64,000 bases of DNA, taken from the NCBI GenBank assembly GCA_963556255.1, contig OY744614.1, forward strand, positions 42,532,743-42,596,742. Direction: 5' to 3'. A program made the translations under genes and the position numbers. The DNA is from Allolobophora icterica (Eukaryota; Annelida; Clitellata; Crassiclitellata; Lumbricidae). The notes beneath the pieces are model-generated. The model ran no database searches, was not told where the DNA came from, and worked only from the letters and a program-made list of their open reading frames with translations. Numbering within the stretch: position 1 is the first letter of the stretch; the number at the start of each line of letters is the position of its first letter. Below, in pieces: positions 1-11,121 of this stretch.

Positions 1-273
1 GTTATGTCCTATACCCGAAATGTACTAGTTACCTTGTATTATTCCTTAATCTTTCCATGCCAGATCTAGACAGCCGATACTAGATTGGGATTCTGAACAA
101 ATTGCCATCTGCTCTGTGCTTCAGTGCAATCGGACGAGTAGTTTTTCGACGTTGCGTTTAAGTCCTGGTAATATGAGATGACAAATGCTATTAGCATCGG
201 AACAACAAACCGAGGATATAGACTTTGTATCGAATTGTTTGCAACTAAATATCCTTACGGGCGTTTAACTTCG
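1..273. other. No gene seen
   Basis: Non-coding sequence of ordinary composition. No recognisable gene or element was found before the tandem duplication that follows. Confidence 0.4.
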
Positions 274-590
274 CAGGCATTGATTCAAGATTCGAAGGCA
301 AAAAGTACAGTGGCTGGCCCATAGCTGGTATAAATTTATAGGCTGACCACCCTGCCAGCATATCCCACATGGAGCCCAGCCCAAATTAGACCTATATTTA
401 TGGGAGCTCGTGTGAGTCCCGCCTAATGGACGTGTGACTTTGCAGGCTTTGATTCAAGATTCGAAGGCAAAAGATACAATGGCTGGTCTAAATTGATAGG
501 CTGACCACCCTGCCAGCATATTCCACATGGAGCCCAAACTGGACTTATATTTATGGGAGCCCATGTCAGTCACGCCTAATGCCCGGTGGA
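274..590. repeat. Tandem duplication of about 160 bp
   Basis: Two consecutive diverged copies run from about 274-428 and 444-590. Both begin near GCAGGC.TTGATTCAAGA and share GGCTGACCACCCTGCCAGCA, the word CCACATGGAGCCCA and TATTTATGGGAGC. The second copy lacks a short segment near its middle. No coding potential is visible. Confidence 0.75.
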
Positions 591-599
591 AATGCTGGC

Positions 600-1190
600 A
601 GGGCGATGCGCTGATGTCACATCGGTGTAGCCCTACTTTGTAAATCCTCTTCAGTCGCTACACTCCGTCGCCAACCGAATCCTTGTTCCACAGTTCTTCT
701 TCAATTGCAGTCGCTCTTCCATTGACGGATGGTTCTCATGTTCGTCTGAAGAGCAGTTTTGTTGAAGGAAAAAACTCCGCTTGAGTTTTTCGCGAATGGC
801 GTCGCTGAGGGAGGCCGCGTCCGGAGGGTCAGACAGAAAAGGTCATCTGGAAAGTGAGCGTTTTGCACATAATACTCCATGTCGCGTTGATGTATCTGGG
901 CAGCAAATGTTAAGAGGTTCTCAAAGGCACGGCCATCTGCTTGCGATTGGTTATTGATACACCGGTTGAAGTGTAGGGTCTACATGCAGGCGCCTCTGGG
1001 CGTAAGGACGCATCCTAGTAGTTTCATCATGATAGTTTGTTCTCGTTGTTTCACTTCTAACAAGTCTATAGTTTTCATTGTATTGAGCATTTAGGCCTTA
1101 CTGTATAATTTCATTGTATTGAGCATTTACAAGGCCTAACTGTATAATTTTCATTCCATCCATAGTCTTAGCATTTAAACCTAAACTGTC
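600..1190. other. No gene identified; one short minus-strand open stretch
   Basis: Mostly unremarkable sequence. Around 650-830 on the minus strand there is a roughly 60-codon open stretch rich in charged residues, but no start, splice partner or family match supports it. Two near-identical 40-bp segments ending in TTCATTGTATTGAGCATTTA lie at about 1070-1135. Confidence 0.3.
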
Positions 1191-1191
1191 G

Positions 1192-1338
<147 letters not shown>

Positions 1339-1744
1339 ATATATCTTCTTCCTTTTGCATAGGACTAACCGCGTTGTGTAAAGGACCCAATTCAAATAAA
1401 ACAATTCTCTATATCAGTGTCTCCTGACCAGGTCATCTCGTGCACTGGAGCTCATTAGCCTAATTAATAGCCTGCCCTAGTCCTTTCTACGCCATAATTA
1501 GTAGGCCATAAACGGCGTGGAATGTGCTATCTATTCTTAATGATGGTCTGTCGAAGTGTACCCATCCCTAGTCTTAGCCTCACGGGTTCTGATCTCGAGG
1601 CCATAAATGTATACACATAAAGTAAATGTTGCCCATTGAAAACTAAATTTTAGTTTGAATGGATCCGAATTATAATTGTAGTCCCAGATGGCGTTGTATT
1701 TACAGCTGAAGAGACCTTCATAGATATAGATATACGGTGATGGG

Positions 1745-2275
1745 AACTAAACTATTTTTTTTAGTTAAACTAAAACTATTTTCCAACTAAAAAAAATAGT
1801 TTAACTAAAGTTGGCAACTGATTTTGGAAATTAGTTAACTAAACTAAAAAAAGTAGTTAAACTTTTTCCAACTTTTTTCAAACTTTTTACGACAAACATT
1901 TTCACAATAAAATATGTTAAGTTAACTGTAATAATGCAAAGCGTCAATGACAATTTCACCTTCAAACTATGCAATGTGTACTGTTCTGGCATATAGTTAC
2001 ATGTTTACTGTAAGTAGTGTATGAATTTGAAAACACTTAATGCTAAAACCATGCAGTGTTAAAATGTTTTTTTGCTGACAGTGTTCAATGTTCACTGTGG
2101 AAAAATAGTTGCATATTGCTGATTTTTTTAGTTAAACTTTTTAGTTAGCAACTAAAATTTTTTAGTTAAACGATGGTTTTAACTAAACTATTTTTTTTAG
2201 TTAAACTTCTTCCGTAACTAAATTTTTTTAGTTAAACTAAAAGTTAGCAACTTTTTAGTTAACTATTGCCCATCA
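1745..2275. repeat. AT-rich element built of TTTAGTTAAAC words in both orientations
   Basis: The words AGTTAAACT and TTTTTTAGTTAAAC and their reverse complements recur from about 1745-1880 and again from 2125-2275. The ends can therefore pair with each other across a less repetitive centre of about 250 bp. This resembles a foldback-type non-autonomous element. No terminal duplication was resolved. Confidence 0.55.
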
Positions 2276-2374
2276 CTGTAGATATATAGATAGATTTACA
2301 TGTGAATGTAAATGCACACGTTTTTATATAGCGACCGTATAGAATCGACCCTGCTCATTTTTTCACTGAATTGA

Positions 2375-2560
2375 ATGGGTGAGATCCTTTACAATAACTG
2401 CCCTTTTAATTGGTATCACTATCACGCCATTTAGGGTTCCTGAGTAGGCCTATGCAGACCGTGCTAGAACGGGATTCAAATCTCCGAAATAAGCCATCAT
2501 CAGTATACAAACCGGCAACCTCTCGCACAAAGACGCATGCGGCGTGCGCTCTAACTAATA
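2375..2560 (+). repeat. Interspersed repeat copy (GGGTGAGATCCTT family)
   Basis: This is a diverged copy of a family also present at about 39165-39215, 56630-56900, 58385-58600 and 59768-59835. Shared words are GGGTGAGATC, CCATTTAAGG/AGGG and GACCGTGCTAGA. The segment GGGATTCAAATCTCC resembles a pol III B box, so a SINE origin is plausible. Confidence 0.55.
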
Positions 2561-2951
2561 AAGCTAACCGGGTCATACTTCCCCCTCCCCACTCCCTACA
2601 ACTCTGAATCATTCTCAACCATCGCGTGCATCTACTCCGTGTTTATCTCGTCCGATGGCTAAATCGTTTCTCGTGTTTTCTGATTCCTGTTGCTGGGTTT
2701 CAGAGGTCGACCCCCTCTTCCGCCGATTGTTTTCTGTCCGTGAAGGACCCAACGAGGCACGAAATGACCGGCATTGAACCGCCCCTTGCGGAGCGATTAA
2801 GGGAATCGTTGCTGCTGTTGCTGCTGGGGGCGGGTACAGCTCCGTATAGCATGCAAAGAGACCATGCAGTGTACAACTGTACATGTATGTAGAAGGGAGG
2901 AGAAGGTCGACAAGGTGGAGGGACTACCTCGATACCACACTGGACCAAATG

Positions 2952-3000
2952 AATCGTAATCGTAAACTAAGCACAGGGCACCAGCTTATTCACGAGCGCT
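2952..3000. repeat. Short repeat copy (ATCGTA...GGGCACCAGCTTATTC family)
   Basis: The sequence shares (ATCGTA)n followed by GCACAGGGCACCAGCTTATTC with copies at about 5156-5260, 52186-52262 and 60238-60335. It is probably the 3' end of a retroposon whose tail is the ATCGTA repeat. Confidence 0.6.
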
Positions 3001-3344
3001 GAATTAACTCGATCGTCGAATTAACTCGATACAGCCGACACTATGTTGTAACACAGTTGTTGTTTATTGGAATTTTGGGAGCACTCATGACTAAGATGAT
3101 GGCCCCCAACACAGATCTCCCTGGACTATTCTTCTAGTTTACTGAGCATTGTTTTGCCAACTGATCGTAGGCCTAATAATCCGGTTCTTAATGACATTTG
3201 AAATACATGCTAATGACATTTGAAATACATGCTAGCACAGAGGATTCGCCTCTGGTTAATCTTGCTCTGTGAGTCATACAGCTATAGAAATGTTTAATTA
3301 CAATTAACAAAACCACATACTGATATATATGCAAATGCTATTGA

Positions 3345-3875
3345 CAGTTTATCCTAGTGGCGTCCCACCCCTACGTATTCGTAAATCGAGCCGCCAATCT
3401 TCCGGACCACGTGAAGAATGCATCATCTCGAGATACATTCAAATCGCGGCTCAAGACCTATCTTTTTAAAGTATCATTCGACTGATTTTCTGAACTCGTG
3501 TACCAGTGCCGGCCTAGGGGCGTGCGAACCGTGCGGTCGCACGGGGCCCACAACTTATGGGGGCCCGAAAATGTCACAAATTAACATGAAAAAGACATCC
3601 TAATAATATTATGGTTTCGAATAAATCTTCTCTTTTGTCAATAAAAGTCAACTTCCTTTATATCCCAGAATTCTCGTGTATAGTTATATTTGACTTGTTG
3701 TGCTTGTTAACAATCTACTAGAATAAAATAATTAGCAATAAAAAAAACAATTTGACTTGTGTCATGGGGGCCCCGTACAGTATACTCTGCACGGGGTCCG
3801 AAATATCCTAAGGCCGGCACTGCGTGTACAGCCTCGCTTTCTTCGGCCTCGGCTGTTCTTCGGTGCTATACAAAT
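3345..3875 (+). mobile_element. Decayed 3' end of a CR1/Jockey-like non-LTR element, split by a MITE
   Basis: The plus-strand reading from about 3415 to 3485 (SRDTFKSRLKTYLF and neighbours) resembles the C-terminal end of the reverse-transcriptase ORF better preserved at 52547-53785, where LRCLKTYLF occupies the same place. The downstream half, beginning at about 3830, resumes after the MITE at 3504-3822. The rest of the RT is absent, so this is a 5'-truncated fragment. The family call is from motif resemblance only. Confidence 0.5.
3504..3822. mobile_element. hAT-like MITE with CAGTGCCGGCC termini
   Basis: The termini are inverted: CAGTGCCGGCCTAGG at the left, and the reverse complement of the right end reads CAGTGCCGGCCTTAGG. 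The 7-bp word CGTGTAC lies immediately outside both ends (3497-3503 and 3823-3829), consistent with a target-site duplication; hAT elements usually make 8 bp. The inside is AT-rich with no ORF, so it is non-autonomous. Confidence 0.8.
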
Positions 3876-4454
3876 CGTCTTATAATCATCATTAAAAATA
3901 CCCCTCTGATAGTGTTAAGTATAATGGAACTAGCATCGGGGTCATCAACAGCTAAATTAAGCGCGGCGCACTCTATTATTTCTTTCTTTATCGAGTAAAC
4001 CATTAGATGGTGTTGTTCTCTTGGTTATTTTTTATCGGCGGGCGTGTAGGTATACCTACTTCTTCTTTTATGTGCCACTTCGTCTGCTGCACTGAGGGAC
4101 CCACCGCGGCTGATCTTCGTCTTCGGCGTTCTACAGATGATGGAATTTGCGGATTCTTTTCCGATTTCTTTTATCGGGGTATAAATCAGAGACATGCGTG
4201 GTTTCCGAGTGCAGTTAAGAGTCATTGTACTCCGGTTAGAAAGAACAAAAGATGTTTCGCCGAACGAGGGAGATAAGCCAGGCATTAGGCGCCCCCTATA
4301 GATTATAGTTAACCTCAGCGTCAGCGGATCATCCTTTTAATGCAGAGGAAATTAAGGGTTGTTTGGTTAACCGTCAAAACCATCGGAGGATTGCGTAATG
4401 TTTCTGTGCTTTTAAACAATATGGCATTATGGCGTGACCGATTACCTCATAGTA

Positions 4455-5115
4455 TGGTATACAGATATGTCTGTCTGTCTGTCTGTTTGTATATGTATGT
4501 ATGTATGTATGTACGTACGTACGTATGTATACAAGGCTCGAAGTGGGAAACAAGAGGTGCCGGTATGGCTAAAAGAACCATTCCTTTCTCCTTTCCCTTC
4601 CCTTCCCTTTCGGAGAGAGAAAACTGGTTCCTTGTCAAGGGTTTCGTGGTGAAAAACTATTTAAAATTCACAATACTGCATATTGGTATGGATTTTTCGC
4701 CTGAAGAAGTTCCGGTATGCTTTCGGCCGGCCAGGAGAGGTGTCGGTATGGTATGGCATACCGTTTCATACCGTCCCACTTCGAGCCCTGCACGGTATGT
4801 ATGTATGTATGTATGTGTGTATGTGTGTGTGTGTGTGTGTGTATGTATACATAGGCGTAGACTCTGGGGGGGGGCAGCCGGGGCACGTGCCCCTCCCAAC
4901 AATTGAGATGGACTGTACATTCAATGCAACAAGTGAAGAATGAATAACCAAATCCCCATCAATATTTTGGACAAGTTTACGCCAGTGTGTGTATGTATGT
5001 GTGTGTATGAATGTGTGTACGTATGCATGTATGTGTGTTTGTATGTATGTTTGTATGTATGTATGTATGTATGTATGTCTATATGTATGTATATATTTAT
5101 GTGTCCGAACATTTA
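4455..5115. repeat. Cluster of (TGTA)n and (TG)n microsatellites
   Basis: Three blocks at about 4467-4530, 4796-4850 and 4985-5100 consist of TGTC, TGTA and TGTG units, separated by ordinary sequence. The long frames here are repeat artefacts. Confidence 0.9.
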
Positions 5116-5155
5116 TATAAAGCCTGCAATTTATAATTTCTGTGGCTTTGGGGAC

Positions 5156-5262
5156 GTAATCGTAATCTCCAAACTTCTAAAGCGCCACTCGAAAGCCAAG
5201 CGCAGGGCACCAGCTTATTCAGTGGTGTGGCGCCCTCTATATCAAGCTGGTGTCCATGACCA
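5156..5262. repeat. Repeat copy (ATCGTA...GGGCACCAGCTTATTC family)
   Basis: It closely matches 52186-52262 over the segment running from CTTCTAAAGCGCCACTCGAA through AGCGCAGGGCACCAG. It is a dispersed repeat, not a gene. Confidence 0.6.
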
Positions 5263-5299
5263 TTTACTCTGCCTTGAGATCCGTTGCGCTCCCTGAACT

Positions 5300-7020
5300 C
5301 GATTGGAATGTCGATAACGACCATATTTTTACAGCCTAGGCCCTATTTAAACTACTGACCCGCTCATCCGGGACGTAAGCACGGGGTCAAAATAGCCTCG
5401 AACCCCACGAATAGCCTCGTCTCCTTGCAGCTCGCTAACTTACTTTCCGAGCGAGGTGAGTCCGGCTGCATAGCGCATACTCTTTTTCAGATTTATGCAA
5501 TGCCACGTTCTGGGTGAATGAAAAATAGGCTGTGCGGGTCAGACACGTTTTGGTCTCCTGTATATAGTCTTTGAATGTCAAGTCTTTATACACACAGTCT
5601 CGACCTATTTGGTTTTATGTGAGCATAATATCGCGATATCGGATTTGACTATTTATTGGATCGTCGGCTTTCCATATATCTATACGCGAAAGCAAGCAGG
5701 CGATCGATCGCGCGCTGATTGGAACCGAAAGTGATCCGAAATAAAGATTGGTTGTGGATAGCTGATCCTGTTGGTCGATTCTGTACTCTTCGTTGTCTGT
5801 TTACAAGATGTCGGCCGCGAATGAAAGACTTCGGTCGGGAGAATGTGATGAATTCTGGGTCGAGGCAATTAATAGGATTCACAAGTCGAGAAGCTCTTGC
5901 ATGCGCAGGAATTTGCCTGGTTAGGAACGCGGCCGCTGGAGAGGCTACCGGATATCCTACAGGGTCAACTTGAAACCTTCATCGCCACCTCACGGCTTTT
6001 TCCCTGTAAACGCCGAGTCATCCGTCTCTACCTGACTCAGACTCACTGTTGGTTTAAAGTTAGCGTCTCACTCCATCGTAAAGTAGAACAATGCATAAGG
6101 AAAGCTTCAGGAGAGACGGTTAGAGGAGGAGAGGTGGGATTGGCAGACGAGATTGGAGGATGAGCGAATTGGCGGAGGTCTTTTGGGAGTTCGTTGCAAG
6201 AGTTGGCGCAGCCTAGGTCGAGGAGTGGTTGCAGAATTTCAGAGAGGAGACTGCCATGGTGGCCGATTCTCACGATCATGCTAGCATAGGTCAGCGTCTG
6301 CACGACCCCGTTCAATCGTGTAGTACAGTAGTAGACTGATGAGAGTAGGCTAGTAGGCCTAGGCCTTACAATTTCTGCTTAACGACGCTGTGCAATAATT
6401 GTGATAGCGGGGCCACATATGTTGCCAGATCTGATACAGTAGGCCTATAACAGACCCACCACTGTAAAATTCGACTGCTAGCAGTAGGCCTATAACTTCC
6501 GCCGATACAAACTTAAGACAAAATCGTTTCAAATATGGTACGGCCTAAAAGGGGCTGTTGGCCTAATCAACAAGTTTAGTTGCCACTGCAGTAGGCCCTA
6601 TAGACGTTCTACAACTTAAATGGTTAAAAGAGGCTTAGGCTATTTGGCGTTCCTAAGTAGAAATTAATTTTAATTAGGCCTAAGGTTTAGGCTACGTAGG
6701 CCCCCGACATAGCCTACGTATTGAATTTCATTACCGTCGTTGTTGAGCGGCAACGCGATCACTCGAAAAATTGACCTTAGTCGGGAATGCCTCTAAGTAG
6801 AGATTAATTAATAGCTCTGTATAAATCACGAGATACACGTGATCGACATCGGTTCTGTGATTGGATAACGACTGTCAACGTCACCTTGTAAAAAACAAAG
6901 GGTACCAATGACGTAATATTATTTGTCATGGTAGCGCTTAATGTCTTGGTGTACTTATCGAAAGATTTCTTCTGAAATTTTCACTCTAAAGGTCGATTTT
7001 AGATTCTTTTCGGCGTATCT
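5300..7020. other. No gene recognised
   Basis: Several TAGGCCTA words occur between 6340 and 6720. The segment 6880-6960 just upstream of the gene model at 7030 contains CCAATGACGTAAT, which resembles CCAAT and CRE promoter words. No exon could be supported. Confidence 0.3.
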
Positions 7021-7029
7021 TTGAAAGAA

Positions 7030-8960
7030 ATGACTAGCCTGATGTTCAGAAATGAGAAGACCGACAAAGTGATCGATATTACAAGGTAATAAAATTGTTT
7101 CTTATCGAAATATTCGATGAAAACGAGCCGACAGAACGCGTGAGAAAAACCTAACGACTTTTTGGTTAGACACGATCGAATGGTTATAACTGTGATTATT
7201 TATATTATGGTGATAAAAACAGGTCCTTTACCACCCAAATATTATAATTAATAAAGAATTAGATGGTTTACAAACATTTGAATAAACTATTCGCCTACAG
7301 AAATTGATCGAGTAATAGGCCTACAAAGAAGAAGCAGTCAAGACCTGCATGCTAATCGTTTCAGACAAAACAAAACTAAAATTCAGTTATAATGCAGATT
7401 TTTGCATACATATATACATACATATGTAGACAATTTTCGATTAATTGTTTCAGAGCTAAACTATAGAGATCAAAATAATCAAATCATTTTTTTATTGCAG
7501 ATCATGCTGTAGAAGAAAACGCGCTCAAGTTAATCGTGAGAGGCAGGTAAATAGCATTAATTTACTCTCTTTATTTTTATACCGAGGATTTTATATAGCG
7601 CCCCTTCAAGGTTGTCTACTAAGAAGCATTCCCGACCCAACCCCGGCTGAAGAGTAGCATACTGTCTTAAGATCAGAGTAAAATGAGGCGGCATGGAGCT
7701 GTATAATAATAAATTATACCTACATATTGTGGCATCTAAAGTATAGGAAGACTGGATCTCTGTTGTGTTAAGTATTAAAAATTCATTTTACGGAAAGAAC
7801 AGGAGGCAGAAGAACACAGTTTATAAGAAGAGTAAAGAAATCAGTTCAGATTTGTAGGAAATATAGAACTAATCTCTCCACTGTGGCTAATTATCTCCTG
7901 CTGTAGGGTATACATTTTCCCCACACATTTAAATCCTGTTCAATATAGGCCTTTCCCTTTACAGCTATGAAAAACCTTGAAGTACACATCTCTTTCTATC
8001 TTTAAAGTAATTGAAGATTAAAGGGGTGTTAATATACAGTAAATAAAAATTTTTAAATCCAGAGTCAACCTCAGTACTGCCAACAATAAAGCAAAGCCAA
8101 CTTCAACAAAGCAAAGCTCGGAAAAGAAGACACCAGGTATTTGAAATTGAAATTCTCCTTTAGATCTTTATGAAAGAATGCTTTAAATTACAGAACTAAA
8201 GATCAGCTTTATTTAAACTTTAGGGCCTATTTAAACTAAATTTAAAACTAGATTTAAACATAGCTTTTGCACCTCTTTCTATCTTTATCATAATTAAGGG
8301 TTGAATGGGAAGTTCTCAGCATATAAAATTTAAGAAAAATCCAGAAAGTCGTCTTCAGTATGGCCAACATTAAAGCAAAGCCAACTTCAACAAAGAAGAG
8401 CTCAGAAAAGAAGATACCAGGTATTTGAAAAATTCAGATTCTACTGTTCTATTTTTCTATGAAAAAAACTTTAAAGCTTGGAGCTGAAAATCAGTGTGTA
8501 GATTTAAACTTGGCTCTTTCAACTCTCTCTATCTTTAAAGTAATTGAGGGTTGAAGACAGGGGGGTTGTTTTCAGCAAATAAAAAAATTAGAAAGTGGTC
8601 TTCAATATGGGCAACATCAAAGCAAAGCCAACTTCAACAAAGCAAAGCTCTGAAAAAGAAGACACCAGGTATTTGAAATTCAGATTCTTCTGTTTTGCGT
8701 CTTTGAGATACTTAAGGGTTGAACATTTTTTAGAATATAAGAAATACAGAACATTAGTAAATAGAATGGCGTTTTAGCACGGCTTCATCATTGTCCATCC
8801 ACTGTGAACGTCATCGTATCCCTCCTCACCGCCAGAGACAAGTCAAGATCAAATGGACAAGTATGCTTCAAAAGAAATGAATGCTGCACAAGACAATTTT
8901 AAGTTTGGAATATTCGACATCTATGCTCCAAGAGGAACGAATGCTGCAAAAGACAACTAG
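7030..8960 (+). CDS. Small multi-exon gene model of unknown function
   Basis: The model joins 7030-7085, 7501-7546, 8345-8420 and 8836-8960. Each junction has GT/AG signals and preserves phase, giving about 100 residues. The start is the first ATG of the first exon (MTSLMFRNEK). Exon 2 encodes a very basic patch (RSCCRRKRAQVNRERQ). The last exon opens the repeat motif KFGIFDIYAPRGTNAAKDN and ends at TAG 8958. Exon 3 has two relatives at 8063-8136 and 8592-8668; only the 8345 copy is open at both junctions in this chain. No family is recognised. It could be a real lineage-specific gene or a chance set of splice signals in repeat-rich DNA. Confidence 0.4.
8037..8690 (+). repeat. Three tandem copies of an exon plus flanking intron
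   Basis: Units start at about 8063, 8345 and 8592. All share an upstream intron segment, the coding core AAAGCAAAGCCAACTTCAAC, and the 3' splice-donor context ACCAGGTATTTGAAA. The copies differ by small indels (74, 76 and 77 nt exons), so their phases differ. The first copy hits a stop in the phase supplied by the upstream exon; the second and third are open. Confidence 0.8.
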
Positions 8961-9085
8961 AAGTTTGGAACACTGGAAGTCTATGCTTCAAGAGGAACGA
9001 ATGCTGCAAAAGACAACTGGAAGTTTGGAACATTCGACAATCGACATCTATGCTTCAAGAGAAATGAATCCTGCAAAAGAAAACT
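8890..9085 (+). repeat. Coding-like minisatellite with units of about 60 bp
   Basis: About three and a half diverged units contain AAGTTTGGAA, CATCTATGCTTCAAGAG and GAATGCTGCAAAAGACAACT. One frame gives the repeated peptide KFGTF..YASRGTNAAKDN, broken after the first unit by TAG at 8958. Another frame gives the motif MLQEERMLQKTTGSLEHS. Confidence 0.8.
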
Positions 9086-9099
9086 GGAATTAACTGATG

Positions 9100-11110
9100 G
9101 TCTTCAAAGAATAAGCTCTTTAATTATATCTGTAGGACTTCTAAAACGAACCAACTATATCTATTAATTTACTAACACCTTGTGTCAGATCTACGATATT
9201 GTAAACGAATTTAATATTAAATTCCATGCATACCCCTGCAAAGACGAGAAACAATTATCCAGCCTACATTTTATAGAAAATTACTCCTTTGTGCAAGGAG
9301 TGCATTGTTATAATATTCTGATGATGGTGCTCAAACCTTGTTTCATCCAGCTGCAGCTTTTAAAATTTAACAAACTGCAAAATATTTTGCTTCACTGAAA
9401 ATTTGCTTACAACTTTTACAACAAATTTAAGCAGTTGCAACTTTCAGTTTTAAGCTGCTTCTAACTCTTAAAGCAAAATGAGTACAAGTTATTTTATTGC
9501 TTATGTACAGTAAGGAAAACTGAGATAATTATTCACTAATTTCAGATAACTTACGGAACAGTTGCTGAAAAATTCACTGAAATTCAGATTTTGGAGTAGT
9601 GTTAAGAAAAATTCAGATTATTTCAATCTGCTGTTATGCTGATGACCTAAGGAAAATTTTCTTGAAAAATTCACTGAAATTGAGATTATTGTTATTAGGA
9701 CCATCCACTGGCCTGTGGATCTGGCACTACTAACATAATTCGTGTTTGTTGAATTAACCTACTAACCCCTCACTCGTTGGCCAGGACCTTGTCGTGGTGA
9801 GTGGGCTTTCAACCAACACTGGCCAGAATTGGTATGGAAAAATACTAATTAAAGTTATCATTTATCATGGTATCATTTGTCATAAATTATCAAGTCATCA
9901 TTTATCATTTTGTAATTTTACAGCTAATTCTTGTTATCACTTGTCTGTTTTGATATGATGTTCTGGATAATTTAACACAAAAGACTGCTAATGACTTTGT
10001 ATGAACAGGGTGGAATTCACCATACGTGGGATCAGAGGTTTGGCCCCTTATGCCCCACCTTCTATGAACAATCAGCTTAAAACAACTGGCCCGGAAGGTT
10101 GGTTTTAACTGGCCACTGTTAACCCCTCTCTGAAGTTCAATCCCATTATGTACATAATGCGGAGAGTGCCCACACTCTGAGTGAACTATGTACGCAGGTA
10201 CCTGAACAGGTACACACTACACAACAAAAATAATCCAACATCTGCACAACCTTTCCTTAGGACTTGTAAGGCTTGACAATAACTTGCACCAGGATTTGAA
10301 CCCCGAACACAGATAGGAAAATGCTTTAGCAATCTACCATTAAAAAGAAAGGATGTGCCACCCCCAATGTTGAGAAAAGACTGACTGCATTGTCCCAAAG
10401 TCAATTACACTGCATGTTACTTGATGTTTGTTCGACCATAGTGAGGTTTGTACCAACTGTCAAGTTGGTATTCTGTACAACTGCAGTGAATGTTTTATCT
10501 CACTATATGGCAAACAGGATAACAAAGAAACTAATTACTTGACTGATTAATTTACATGACACTAGCTTATTTATCCACCTATCAAATTGATTAATATTTG
10601 ACAGTAAGCACTGAACTTGGAAATTTCCTCATCAAATCAAATTTTACACTACATATATCTGTGTTTCAACAGCCTCCAGTCACTGAGACAAGTTTACATT
10701 GTTACACACTTTGATTCGTATTTACAGAAAACACAAATATTCACTTATACAATTACATGCTTTGATTCGTAACATTAATTTCCCAATTGGAAATGTCCTT
10801 AACCCCTGATGATGATGAAATGTATTTAAAAGACATAAACAATTTAATATATCAATAATTATATTTTGTTTTAAAGCACAGTAAATGTGGCCTACAGCTG
10901 CGCAGTCAGCTTGGCATTAGACGTAAGTGTCTGCCAGTAACAGTGCTCCAATACTGATACTAGATACTTAAATCCGTCCATGCATACTTGCTCCTGGTAG
11001 GTAGGTGCTTCTGTTTAACGAGACTGTATCACAACGAAGAGGATTCTACCGCTGTCAAGATGTTTGACAGTTATACAGTCAATCTTGCATTCTTTAACAG
11101 GCTTTAAAAT
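9100..11110. other. Intergenic stretch, no gene seen
   Basis: AT-rich sequence. Related AAAATTCACTGAAATT.AGATT phrases repeat around 9560-9690. The stretch includes the likely 3' UTR of the minus-strand gene ending at 11122. No further coding exon could be supported. Confidence 0.35.
10843..10848 (-). terminator. Candidate poly(A) signal ATTAAA
   Basis: ATTAAA on the minus strand lies about 275 bp downstream of the stop at 11122. It is a common variant of AATAAA, but such hexamers are frequent in AT-rich DNA. Confidence 0.25.
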
Positions 11111-11121
11111 CTTCCTCTTTC

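Noticed and set aside
660..830. Possible minus-strand exon, about 60 codons
   Set aside because: No start, convincing splice partner or similarity; composition alone is not enough.
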